Assembly: GCA_964521285.1 (NCBI GenBank)
Contig: CAZFQS010000017.1
Coordinates: forward strand, 13,046-77,045
Direction of reading: 5' to 3'
DNA: 64,000 bases
DNA from: G020354785 sp964521285
GTDB taxonomy: Bacteria > Bacteroidota > Bacteroidia > Bacteroidales > UBA10428
In this document: positions 54,242-63,108 of the stretch, piece after piece
Position numbering within the stretch: position 1 is the stretch's first letter
Layout of the letters: the number at the start of each line of letters is the position of its first letter
The notes under the pieces: generated by a model
What the model was told of the DNA's origin: nothing
Seen by the model: the letters and a program-made list of their open reading frames with translations, nothing else
The model's database searches: none
Position numbers and translations under genes: made by a program

Positions 54242-54592
54242 ATGGGATTGATACAGCTTGAAAATATGGAGTTTTATTCTTATCATGGGCATTATAAGGA
54301 AGAACAGATAGTTGGGAGCAAATTCCTTGTGACCCTTACTTTGAAAACAAATTTAGAGAAACCAGCAAAAACAGATAATCTTAAAGATACTTTAAACTAT
54401 CACAAAGCATACCAGGTTGTAAAAGAAGAGATGAGTAAGAAATCACATTTACTCGAGAACATAGCTTCCAGAATACTTGATGCATTATATGCCGGTTTCC
54501 CTGAAATTGATTCTGCCACCGTAAGAATTTCAAAAATCAATCCGCCAATAGGTGGTAAAGTCGATTGTGTAACCGTTATTCTGGAAAGATAA
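54242..54592 (+). CDS. folB: Dihydroneopterin aldolase
   Basis: 116 residues, the standard length. Cleaves 7,8-dihydroneopterin to 6-hydroxymethyl-7,8-dihydropterin and glycolaldehyde in folate synthesis; octameric, cytosolic. Seen: IQLENMEFYSYHGHYKEEQ with the conserved Glu/His stretch, DTLNYHKAYQVV, LLENIASRI and the C-terminal KINPPIGGKVDCV with the active-site Lys. Convergent with the PorP/SprF gene; a tandem ACAGCGCCC repeat fills the 42-base gap. Confidence 0.95.
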   Translation: MGLIQLENMEFYSYHGHYKEEQIVGSKFLVTLTLKTNLEKPAKTDNLKDTLNYHKAYQVVKEEMSKKSHLLENIASRILDALYAGFPEIDSATVRISKINPPIGGKVDCVTVILER

Positions 54593-54634
54593 AAGGGGAC
54601 AATAAAAGGGGACAGCGCCCTGGGACAGCGCCCT
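54591..54634. repeat. Tandem copy of the dispersed ACAGCGCCC repeat
   Basis: GGGACAGCGCCCT occurs twice head-to-tail (54609-54621 and 54622-54634), preceded by a partial unit AAAAGGGGACA at 54591. It fills the space between the stops of the convergent folB and PorP/SprF genes, starting inside the folB stop codon and ending next to the PorP stop. Direct rather than inverted arrangement, unlike the other copies. Confidence 0.7.
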
Positions 54635-55633
54635 TTAAAAATCAGGGCATGGCAGCATTTTGGGCTTTCTTTTTCTCACTTTTGTTTTGAAATTATACGA
54701 GAGGGATATTTCATGCGACCCCCCTGTTCTTGCTATAAGTTTTGAAATTGTGAAGTCGTAACTGTATCCTATATTAATATCCTTTATTTTGTAGCCTGTT
54801 AATATTGTAAATGCATCCCTGTTATAATTAGAATTGTAAAACGGTATTCCCCTGTACCAGAATCCGATGACAATCGGACTTCTGTACCAGTAAACTCCCA
54901 GGTCCAGTTGGTTATATTGCTTCTGCGATTTGAACAGAAATGCTATCTGCAGGCTAGTAGGTATAGGTCTTAGCAAATGTTCATGCCTTATAAATTTTAT
55001 CCCTCCGAAAACAGAGTACTTAATGGGTACATGAGCAGGATTTCCGTCCTCCTCATCATAAAAATAAAATGAATGATTTGGTTTGAGGAGATGGTCGACA
55101 CAAACTCCAAACCAGAACTTATCTGAATAAGTTAATGCTGAGGTAGAAAAATCAAGGGCACCAACACGATTCATGGGCAGCACTTCTGCTGTTGCAGGGG
55201 CGTTCTCATTAACCGATATCTGGTCTGCCCATAACAGGTCCTCAAAATTTATCGCTCTTTCAGTATATAAAAAGTGCATTCCCGGCCTTATATGCCACAA
55301 TGTACCCAGTTTAAAATCATAAGAGTATTGAAGTCCTATATTCGTTGAACGTAATCTGCCACTTCCTGCTTCGTCCCGCAAAATAAGTATCCCCATCCCA
55401 CTTCTGAATTTTTCAAAGTATCTGTCGAATGAAAATGAGTAAGTGTCGTAACCATGGGCAATCTGAGGCCATTGCTTGCGGTAATTAACTGCCACGCGGT
55501 TATTCTCAATTAAACCGGAGAAGGAAGGCGCAAGATATAAATAATTAGAGTAGAATTGAGAGAATTGCGGATCCTGCCCGAATAAAGGTCGTAACAGTAA
55601 TGACAGCAATAATATAGAAAACAGTTTTTTCAA
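54635..55633 (-). CDS. PorP/SprF-family outer-membrane protein (T9SS-associated)
   Basis: 332 residues from a TTG codon; an in-frame stop lies three codons upstream and no ATG begins the signal peptide (KKLFSILLLSLLLRPLFGQ), so TTG is the only reasonable start. The mature N-terminus DPQFSQFYSNYLYLAPSFSG and the beta-barrel pattern with IGLQYSYDFKLGTLW and YSYDFTISKL are typical of PorP/SprF. Such proteins often assist surface attachment of T9SS cargo with type B sorting domains, and here the gene follows such a cargo gene by 54 bases. Likely a dedicated partner of the 1923-residue protein. Confidence 0.92.
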   Translation of the reverse strand: MKKLFSILLLSLLLRPLFGQDPQFSQFYSNYLYLAPSFSGLIENNRVAVNYRKQWPQIAHGYDTYSFSFDRYFEKFRSGMGILILRDEAGSGRLRSTNIGLQYSYDFKLGTLWHIRPGMHFLYTERAINFEDLLWADQISVNENAPATAEVLPMNRVGALDFSTSALTYSDKFWFGVCVDHLLKPNHSFYFYDEEDGNPAHVPIKYSVFGGIKFIRHEHLLRPIPTSLQIAFLFKSQKQYNQLDLGVYWYRSPIVIGFWYRGIPFYNSNYNRDAFTILTGYKIKDINIGYSYDFTISKLIARTGGSHEISLSYNFKTKVRKRKPKMLPCPDF

Positions 55634-55687
55634 TTCGTATCAGGTTTTAAACAGATTCTGTTCATAAAAACATAAATAATTAATAAT

Positions 55688-58600
55688 TTATCTTAGTAGC
55701 GTTACATCCCCGCTATCCACAAAACTTTCTCCGCTGGCATACTTACCCTCAACCTTCCATACATAAACATCCTGTTTTGCCAATTTCCCGTTTATATGGC
55801 CATCCCATCCCATATCTTTATTATGGCTTTCAAATATTAACTCGCCCCAGCGATTAAAAACCATTAAATGGTATGTATCTACATGATCAATCACTGCGGG
55901 TTTAAACACCCTGTTTTCTTCGAGCACGGATTCCGGTCTGAAAGCATTCGGATAAACAATTTTACCGCTGGGCTCAACAAAAACAGCATTCTCCATTACA
56001 TACAAATCAAAACAATCCTTATCTGTCCATACACATAAGGTAACATCATAAACACCTTCCTCGGCATAAACATGGGTAGGATTAAATTCCGTTGAGGTAG
56101 TACCATCTCCAAAGTCCCACTCAAATACGTCCCCATTGTCAGATAAATTGAAATAATGTACAGCTTCATCGTTTATGTATACGTATCTCGGGGCCAGATT
56201 AAAATAGGAATTAGGAAGGATATAAACATCATTTACTGTATTATATGTATCTTCGCCCCCATCTCCTTTTGCTGTTAATTTTATTTTATACCTTCCCGCC
56301 TCATAATAAGTGTATACAGGATTAGGTTTGTTGGAAACAGCTCCGTCACCAAACTCCCACAGGAACGAATGGGAATAGGAAGATGTATTTTCAAAATGAA
56401 TGGTAAGAGGCATACAACCTGGTTCCACCGGTTTGAATTGTGCCACAGGCGGATGCGGGACAATCTCAATGTTTGTTGAAGCACTGTCAGAACAATGCTC
56501 TCCTGACACCACCAAAGATATTGAATATTTATCCGCCTCAGGATACATATGTGATCCCGGATTTCTGCCATATGATATTGTTCCGTCGCCAAAGTGCCAT
56601 TTGTAGTTCCATTTTCTGTCCTCTGTTCCATTAACCAGACTGACAGTTCTGTCAGGATACATCTGTTGTACCGGAGATGCTGTAAATAAAGCCTCCGGAG
56701 AAGGATATACAATAATATCGGAAAATGAAGTATCTAAACAATTAAAAAATGAGGTCGTTACAAGTTGTACATGGTATACTGTGTCTGATACAGAATTATT
56801 ATAATAAGTATGCATAGTGTTATACCCTGTTTCTTCCTCTTGATTGTCCCCGTAATTCCAGTTATACTTATATCCCCCGGGCGTTGCAACTAAAAGTATA
56901 TCGGCAGGATGACATGCTTTATCAGGGAAAACCTCAATCGATGTCTCAGGATTGGGAAATACCGTGACATACTCATTTGATGTATGACTGCAACCATATT
57001 TACTATATACAGTAAGTTTAACATTATAGTATTCTACAGAGGTCGATATATTCCTGAATTCGTGTGAAGGATTTTCAATATTGCTGATGTCATTATCGCC
57101 AAAATTCCAATTATAGGAAACTGCATCTTCAGACTGGTTTAAGAAATTAAATGTAACAGGACTGCAACCCGGAACAGCGTCAGAAATAAAAGCAGATTTT
57201 GGGATATCATTAATAATATGTATCGCATCAGAAGCGCTGCAACCATTATCATCCACTACAGTAAATCTTAAAAAGTAAGTGTCTTTTATTGTTGTATTGA
57301 AAACAGGATTACGAATATAAGTATCAGACAAAGGAATTACCTGTCCGGTCCACTCGTATGTTTCATAATTTCCTGATCCCCCGCTAATAGCAGTATTCAG
57401 CTGAAGACTTTCACCTGCACATACTATAGTATCTGAAATATTAATACTGGTGTACGGATTTGGATTTACAGTTATTGTCAGGCTGTCTGATGCCGAATTC
57501 AGATTTATATCGGTAACATTAATATATAATTTATAAATACCCGGGTTACCGGACATAAAAACAGGATTCGATATATTTGTTGCAGACAGATATTCTGTGG
57601 CTCCTGTCCAGTTGAATGTATAAGACGGTGTACCTCCTGAAGGCATTGCAATGATCTGCTGGGATTCATAAGCACATACACTACCCTCTATTATGTTCAG
57701 ATTAACATATAGCAAATCTTCTCTTACATTTATTTGTTTTGTTGATACAGGACCCGGACATCCTATGTTATTGATTTCTGTTACTGAAATATTATATAAT
57801 CCCAGATTAGGAAATTCAAGGATTACAAAATTATCATTTTCCAGAATAACAGTAATCCCGTTAGGAATAGTCCAGTTATAAGTAGAACCAGGATTATAAT
57901 TTACCGAATAAATTGCATTGGACTGTCCCTGGCCTACTTCACCGGCTCCCTGTATGGGGTTTATTCCAGGAACGGGAAGAATTACTGCCTGTACCTGAAT
58001 TCTGCTGCTAATACAACCTGTAACATCGTTATAACTGGATACATAAAAACTTTTTGTGTCAGTTAAATATGGAGTTGTAAATATGTCTGTCTCAGCAAGC
58101 AGGTTTCCTTCTACTATGCTGTCATACCATCTGTTAACAGTACCGTTTAAACCTGTAACTGAAGTTATCTCCAAAGAATCGGGGCCGCAGTTATACACAT
58201 CATTTGCTAAAGGTAAAGCAGGAATAGGATTAATAATAGCACGGGCTTCAATTCTTTCACTTTCACAGCCAGTAGTATTATCAAGGCTGGCAACCCAGTA
58301 TGAAGCAGTATTTGATAAGTAAGGAGTAGTAAATACTGTACCTGTATCCAGAAGGTTCCCATTATACTGAGAATCATACCAGTTATTTATATTACCGTTT
58401 AAGCCGACTGTGGAGGTTAATGATAGAATTCCTGGCCCGCAAATACTCTCATCATTTACAGCAGGCTCTTCAGGAACAGGATTAATAGTAATATCGACCC
58501 TTATTCTTTCACTCTCACAGGCAGTCAGCTCATTATAGCTGCTAACCCAGAAAGAGGTTGATGCTGTGAGGAATGGCGTTGTAAAATCCTTTGAGGTTCC

Positions 58601-61459
58601 TAAAAGATTACCTCCTGTTGAAGCATCATACCAGCGGTTAGTAGTGCCGTTATTCCCAATGCTCGCTACTATCAACAAGGAACCCTCCCCACAATGTTCA
58701 ATATCATTGGCAGCCGGCTCTTCAGGAACCGGATGAATAATAACATCTACCCTGCGGCGGTTACTTTCACAATATGTAGTATCATTATATGTAGCTACCC
58801 AGTATGATTTACTTGTATCAAGTACAGGAGTAGTAAAACTTGTTGATGACGAAATTATACTACCTCCAAATCCTGATTCATACCACCGGTTACTGTTTCC
58901 GTTTACTCCTATTGTTGATGAAAGTGTGACCGATCCTGCGCCGCATTGTTCGGTCCCATCTGCATAAGGCATCCCGGGTATGGGTTTATATAATACAGAG
59001 ACTGTGTCTGCTGACGGCGGACATGATCCGCTGGTTATTCTCCATTCAAATTCATAAAGTCCTTCATCACCCTCATTAATCCTTGCGAGTACAGAAGGAG
59101 AATTCAATCCGGGCAGAAAAATAACATCTCCCGGTCCGCTTACTTTACTCCAGCTTCCAGTTCCAACCGGAGGATCGTTACCATTTAAACTTGCCGTAAT
59201 GCCACATACAGAGTCATTTAATCCGGCATCAGCAGGCGGTGGTGTCGCTCCAAAATCTATCATGACCCTATCTGAAGTGACACAACTCTCATTGGTAATA
59301 GTCCAGCTCAACTCATAAATACCTTCATTGCCCGGCATTATTTGTACTGTAGCATTCTCATCGTTTAGTGACGGATTGAAAACAGGAGGAACGCCCGAAG
59401 GATTGGTAACAACAGACCAGACACCAACACCTACTGAAGCGGGATTGGCTCCTAATGGCAATGATATAGTATTACAAAGACTCTGGTCTGTTCCCGCATT
59501 TGAAGGATCCGGAGCTTCATCCCTTGTTATATTAATAATATCTGATGAACCGCTACAGATTCCATACTGGCTTGTTATTTCCCAGCGAAACTGATTTATA
59601 CCGTAAGTTAATCCGTTTACGCTGGTTTCAGGATTATTTGGATCCGTTATAACTGCGCTCCCTGTGAGTACTGACCAGAAACCCGAACCTCCTGCTGATA
59701 CGGTATTCCCATGCAGCAATATATCAGCCGAATCACATACGCCCCGGTCTTCACCGGCATTTGCCGGCTCAGGAGTAACATCTCTTAGAATAACTGCAGT
59801 ATCTGAAGTAGTAATACAAGCTCCATATTGACTTGTGACTGTCCATACAAATAAATTTTCTCCTCCGTCAATATTTGTGATACTTGCCTGAGGATCGTTA
59901 ATATCAGAAAATTGAGCGTTGCCTGCAATTATGGACCATTCACCTGTTCCGCTGTTTGAGGGGATGGCTGCATTCAAGCCAGCTGAGGAATTATCACAAA
60001 AAGACTGGTCTGCCCCTGCATTTGCCGGATCGGGCTGCAAATCTTTTGTTATTATGACCTCGTCCAATGATAAACAGGGTCCGTTTTCTACAGTCCATCT
60101 AAACACATTCTGACCAAAATCCAAATTACTTACCGTCGTTGCAGGATCTGCCGGGTCATCAATAGTTGCACCCCCTGTAGTAGACCATATACCGGTTCCG
60201 ATAACAGGATTGTTCCCATTTAATTGAAATATGTCAACACATACTGCGGTATCATTTCCTGCATCGGCAGGGGGAAATGGATTATCAAAAATTTCTAATG
60301 TTATTTCACTGGGTGCACTTTCGCATGCTCCAAAACTTTCTGTAACATAGTAGGAATATCTGCCGCTTACTGAATTGTTAAAAGATGTAGGAGGGTTGGT
60401 CGGAACAAACGGATTACCTGTAAAGATAAGATTGGTTAATAATGAATCCGTGAACCATCTTACTTCTCCTCCGGAGGTTGGGAGTGTAAGAACTATAGGA
60501 TCATTTACACAAAATTCAAATGCCGGATTTATTATTACAGGGGGAGTTGCAATAATCTCAATTAATGCAACGGTAGTAATCGGTGGATTATCACCATCAA
60601 TAGTATCACTGGGCGGACTGCTGTCAAATGGATTGTTATCATATGCGTTACAAATATTCCAGTTACGCATTGTAATCTCAAATATATCTCCTGCAACACC
60701 ACCTGCAGGTGCACTAATGGACCATGACACCTGATTAGGGCCATCTGCGGGCATAGGAACCTCTACAACAGGTCCCGATACAGTACCCAACGAATTTCCT
60801 GATGCATCGGTAAGCTGGTAAGTATTTCCCAAACCATCATCTACAGTAACATTGGGAATCCTTTCACCCGGAGTTGTTGAGGTACCATAAATAAACTGTA
60901 CCCATCTTGTCAGCCTGTTAGGCTTATCAGGTTCAATATTAACATTACAGTTAAAAGTTGAATTGTCTGCAAATATAACGTCTACAATGTCGTCACCTTC
61001 ACAAAATTGGGCTATTACCGGATCTGTAATAATTATACCGCCATTTTCATTATCACGCGCCCAGGCACTAAAAGTTTGTTCCTGGCGGCTACTGCTGGTA
61101 CATTGCTCACCGTTAAATATAACATAAGCCTCGGCAGTATATGAACACTCATCTGAAGGGGGATAATTATGTGCGGCCGAAGCAGTGAAGATGGTATCAC
61201 CCTGAGATATGGCAGGGACCAGTGTTGTGGCACCGGTACCGTCATTCCACACGTATAGTATTTCAATCAATGAAGGATTAACCGGAAGAAGGAACTTATA
61301 ACGAACATCCATTGTCATATTTACAGGGGCGCATACACTGCTGGGAATCTGACCACTATAGTTGTCAGTAATTAATGCACACTGGTTGTAACTTCTTATA
61401 GTTGACAACAGCATTAATATTAATAGTACAGTTAGTAGCTTTGTTAGTTTACAGTTCAT
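55688..61459 (-). CDS. Giant modular surface protein with T9SS type B (gliding-motility-associated) C-terminal domain
   Basis: 1923 residues. Signal peptide about 1-25. After an N-terminal region (about 26-395), five repeats of about 85 residues follow (about 395-825; each opens with PANAGADQSFCD-like sequence and holds GTGEWSI). Then come four repeats of about 86 residues (about 825-1165; NDIEHCGEG, WYDS-like and FTTPYL ... SYWVAS), two SprB-type units (about 1210-1420, GGTPSYTFNWTG, GGSGNYETYEWTG), five PKD domains (about 1425-1830, YNWNFGDN, KWHFGDGT, FLWEFGDGA, FEWDFGDGT) and the C-terminal domain (about 1835-1923, YPNAFRP ... YHLMVFNRWGELIFES). Probably a cell-surface adhesin or matrix protein, exported with the PorP/SprF protein encoded next. 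Confidence 0.9.
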   Translation of the reverse strand: MNCKLTKLLTVLLILMLLSTIRSYNQCALITDNYSGQIPSSVCAPVNMTMDVRYKFLLPVNPSLIEILYVWNDGTGATTLVPAISQGDTIFTASAAHNYPPSDECSYTAEAYVIFNGEQCTSSSRQEQTFSAWARDNENGGIIITDPVIAQFCEGDDIVDVIFADNSTFNCNVNIEPDKPNRLTRWVQFIYGTSTTPGERIPNVTVDDGLGNTYQLTDASGNSLGTVSGPVVEVPMPADGPNQVSWSISAPAGGVAGDIFEITMRNWNICNAYDNNPFDSSPPSDTIDGDNPPITTVALIEIIATPPVIINPAFEFCVNDPIVLTLPTSGGEVRWFTDSLLTNLIFTGNPFVPTNPPTSFNNSVSGRYSYYVTESFGACESAPSEITLEIFDNPFPPADAGNDTAVCVDIFQLNGNNPVIGTGIWSTTGGATIDDPADPATTVSNLDFGQNVFRWTVENGPCLSLDEVIITKDLQPDPANAGADQSFCDNSSAGLNAAIPSNSGTGEWSIIAGNAQFSDINDPQASITNIDGGENLFVWTVTSQYGACITTSDTAVILRDVTPEPANAGEDRGVCDSADILLHGNTVSAGGSGFWSVLTGSAVITDPNNPETSVNGLTYGINQFRWEITSQYGICSGSSDIINITRDEAPDPSNAGTDQSLCNTISLPLGANPASVGVGVWSVVTNPSGVPPVFNPSLNDENATVQIMPGNEGIYELSWTITNESCVTSDRVMIDFGATPPPADAGLNDSVCGITASLNGNDPPVGTGSWSKVSGPGDVIFLPGLNSPSVLARINEGDEGLYEFEWRITSGSCPPSADTVSVLYKPIPGMPYADGTEQCGAGSVTLSSTIGVNGNSNRWYESGFGGSIISSSTSFTTPVLDTSKSYWVATYNDTTYCESNRRRVDVIIHPVPEEPAANDIEHCGEGSLLIVASIGNNGTTNRWYDASTGGNLLGTSKDFTTPFLTASTSFWVSSYNELTACESERIRVDITINPVPEEPAVNDESICGPGILSLTSTVGLNGNINNWYDSQYNGNLLDTGTVFTTPYLSNTASYWVASLDNTTGCESERIEARAIINPIPALPLANDVYNCGPDSLEITSVTGLNGTVNRWYDSIVEGNLLAETDIFTTPYLTDTKSFYVSSYNDVTGCISSRIQVQAVILPVPGINPIQGAGEVGQGQSNAIYSVNYNPGSTYNWTIPNGITVILENDNFVILEFPNLGLYNISVTEINNIGCPGPVSTKQINVREDLLYVNLNIIEGSVCAYESQQIIAMPSGGTPSYTFNWTGATEYLSATNISNPVFMSGNPGIYKLYINVTDINLNSASDSLTITVNPNPYTSINISDTIVCAGESLQLNTAISGGSGNYETYEWTGQVIPLSDTYIRNPVFNTTIKDTYFLRFTVVDDNGCSASDAIHIINDIPKSAFISDAVPGCSPVTFNFLNQSEDAVSYNWNFGDNDISNIENPSHEFRNISTSVEYYNVKLTVYSKYGCSHTSNEYVTVFPNPETSIEVFPDKACHPADILLVATPGGYKYNWNYGDNQEEETGYNTMHTYYNNSVSDTVYHVQLVTTSFFNCLDTSFSDIIVYPSPEALFTASPVQQMYPDRTVSLVNGTEDRKWNYKWHFGDGTISYGRNPGSHMYPEADKYSISLVVSGEHCSDSASTNIEIVPHPPVAQFKPVEPGCMPLTIHFENTSSYSHSFLWEFGDGAVSNKPNPVYTYYEAGRYKIKLTAKGDGGEDTYNTVNDVYILPNSYFNLAPRYVYINDEAVHYFNLSDNGDVFEWDFGDGTTSTEFNPTHVYAEEGVYDVTLCVWTDKDCFDLYVMENAVFVEPSGKIVYPNAFRPESVLEENRVFKPAVIDHVDTYHLMVFNRWGELIFESHNKDMGWDGHINGKLAKQDVYVWKVEGKYASGESFVDSGDVTLLR

Positions 61460-61782
61460 GAAAAAAAATTTAATATTCCATTAAAGTCTTATAATTATTG
61501 CCGAACAGACTTTTTTAGAACTTTTTTTTAATTGAAAGCACTTAATAATTGTTTCTTCTAGGGGTAAATTCTTTAGGGCAAGGGTGTTAGTAATTTATTT
61601 AATACCAGTTAATTATATTAAATTTATCATCGATTACCGGTTATTTATACGTTTGGCTGGTAAAAACGTTTCAATATTTTTATCAATATGTTCTGATGAA
61701 AACAGACCGGAATAATAAAAAAATGTCCGGTACATTGGTAAATACCGGACATTTTAATATAAACTTAAAATAACTGTTTAAT
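61460..61782. other. Intergenic region between giant surface protein and small T9SS protein
   Basis: 323 bases with no gene. AT-rich; it contains the terminator of the small T9SS-protein gene at its right end (61717-61755) and presumably the promoter of the giant surface-protein gene. Nothing else was recognised. Confidence 0.6.
61717..61755 (-). terminator. Rho-independent terminator after the small T9SS-domain gene
   Basis: Perfect 13-base arms AAAATGTCCGGTA (61720-61732) and its reverse complement (61743-61755) with a 10-base loop. On the minus strand the stem runs into seven T (A-run 61717-61723). Lies 27 bases after the stop at 61783. Confidence 0.88.
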
Positions 61783-62157
61783 TTATTTAATCATTATCTT
61801 TTCAGTAAAAATAGATTTGCTGCTTAATTTTACTTTTATAATATATAATCCTTTATTTAAATTCTCAAGACTCAAAACAACCTTATTGGTTCCTGTATCA
61901 TATTTTTGTATAAAAACCGAACTGCCAACAATATCTAGTATTTCAATCATTATAATAGAATTCTCTGCAGTAATAGTGAGTTCATCTTCAATAACGGGAT
62001 TAGGAAATATTGTAACCTTCTCAGGATTGTTATTATTAAATAATCCTGCTATATAATTATTATCGCAGATATTATCTGCTGTTAAGGAAGCACTTGATTT
62101 TATTAAAACCGAACTGAATACGATAACTATGCTTAATAGTAATAAAACTCTTTTCAT
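61783..62157 (-). CDS. Small secreted protein consisting mainly of a T9SS type A sorting domain
   Basis: 124 residues. Signal peptide about 1-24 (VLLLLSIVIVFSSVLIKSSA), a short linker (LTADNICDNNYIAGLFNNNN) and then a complete sorting domain (about 47-124: VTIFPNPVIEDELTITAENS ... NLNKGLYIIKVKLSS ... EKIMIK). After removal of both signals fewer than about 25 residues of cargo would remain. It has its own strong terminator. It may be a remnant of a larger exported protein or a deliberately small exported peptide; the intact frame and terminator favour a real gene. Confidence 0.7.
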   Translation of the reverse strand: MKRVLLLLSIVIVFSSVLIKSSASLTADNICDNNYIAGLFNNNNPEKVTIFPNPVIEDELTITAENSIIMIEILDIVGSSVFIQKYDTGTNKVVLSLENLNKGLYIIKVKLSSKSIFTEKIMIK

Positions 62158-62243
62158 TTTAATTGATTTTAAGTTTTTTACTAGTTCTGATTATGCTACA
62201 AAAATCGTACCTGATTCATCTTAATAAACATGTTTTTTTCATC

Positions 62244-62567
62244 TCATAACATTCCTAACTCAAGTAATGCTTCATCAGACATCATCGATTTATCCCAGGG
62301 AGGATCAAATACAAGTTTAATATTTACATCATTTATATCATCTATTAAAGTAATGTGTCTTTTGACATCCACAAGGAGCTGGTCTGCAATTGGACAGTTG
62401 GGAGCAGTTAATGTCATGGTAATTTCAACATTACTCTTTTCATCCACATTAATATTATATATTAATCCAAGATCATAAATATTAACCGGTATCTCGGGAT
62501 CATATATATTTTTCATCACACGGACTATCTCTGCTTCAAGCTGTAATAAAGCATTATTTTCTTTCAT
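62244..62567 (-). CDS. DUF59/MIP18-family iron-sulfur assembly factor (SufT-like)
   Basis: 107 residues, cytosolic. Characteristic segments: VMKNIYDPEIPVNIYDLGLIYNI near the N-terminus in abbreviated form (DPEIPVNIYDLGLIY), TLTAPNCPIADQLLVDV with the family's reactive Cys, and VKLVFDPPWDKSMMSDEAL. Members help maturation of iron-sulfur proteins. It lies 35 bases after sufE and is the last gene of a sufS-sufE-DUF59 operon, the common arrangement in Bacteroidota. Confidence 0.88.
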   Translation of the reverse strand: MKENNALLQLEAEIVRVMKNIYDPEIPVNIYDLGLIYNINVDEKSNVEITMTLTAPNCPIADQLLVDVKRHITLIDDINDVNIKLVFDPPWDKSMMSDEALLELGML

Positions 62568-62602
62568 AATAGTAATTAACGTTAAGATAACCTGTTTATT
62601 AT

Positions 62603-63037
62603 TTAGTCATTCTTTTTATATTTCACATTATATGCAACAGCATAAAGCTTCATTTGTTTAATAAAAGCAATAAGACCATTGGAACGGGTTGGTGAGAGGT
62701 TCTGCCTTAATCCTATCTTATCAATAAAATACAAATCTACATTCATAATTTCTTCCGGGTTTCTTCCTGAAAGGACACGTATTAGCAATGCTATTATTCC
62801 TTTTGTAATAATGGCATTGCTGTCAGCTGTAAAATTGATTATCCCGTTTTTATATTCAGCATGCAGCCATACTTTCGACTGGCATCCGCTTATCATATAG
62901 TCATTGGTTTTATATTTCGGATCAATTACAGGAAGATTTCTGCTGAGTTCAATTAAATAGTTATATTTATCCATCCAGTCATCAAATACTTCAAATTCTT
63001 CAATAATTTCTTCCTGTATTTCATTAATATTTTTCAA
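62603..63037 (-). CDS. sufE: Cysteine desulfuration protein SufE
   Basis: 144 residues from a TTG codon: an in-frame stop sits four codons upstream and the next Met is residue 22, so TTG is preferred. Acceptor of persulfide sulfur from SufS; reactive Cys52 lies in ISGCQSKVW. Other family segments are WMDKYNYLIELSRNLP, GIIALLIRVLSGRNPEEI and LSPTRSNGLIAFIKQM. Lies 71 bases after the sufS stop in the same operon. Confidence 0.94.
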   Translation of the reverse strand: MKNINEIQEEIIEEFEVFDDWMDKYNYLIELSRNLPVIDPKYKTNDYMISGCQSKVWLHAEYKNGIINFTADSNAIITKGIIALLIRVLSGRNPEEIMNVDLYFIDKIGLRQNLSPTRSNGLIAFIKQMKLYAVAYNVKYKKND

Positions 63038-63108
63038 CTTATTCTTTTATATGTAATACTCCTTATTTATTCAGGCTAACTCTTTTATATAATAAAAATA
63101 ATGTGCTT

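Noticed and set aside
60375..60734. A 119-codon + strand frame opposite the giant surface-protein gene.
   Set aside because: Low-complexity mirror of the repetitive coding sequence on the other strand.
61033..61266. Extra minus-strand frame inside the giant surface-protein gene, considered as an overlapping gene.
   Set aside because: Out-of-frame reading of a gene with clear domains; no start context or homology.
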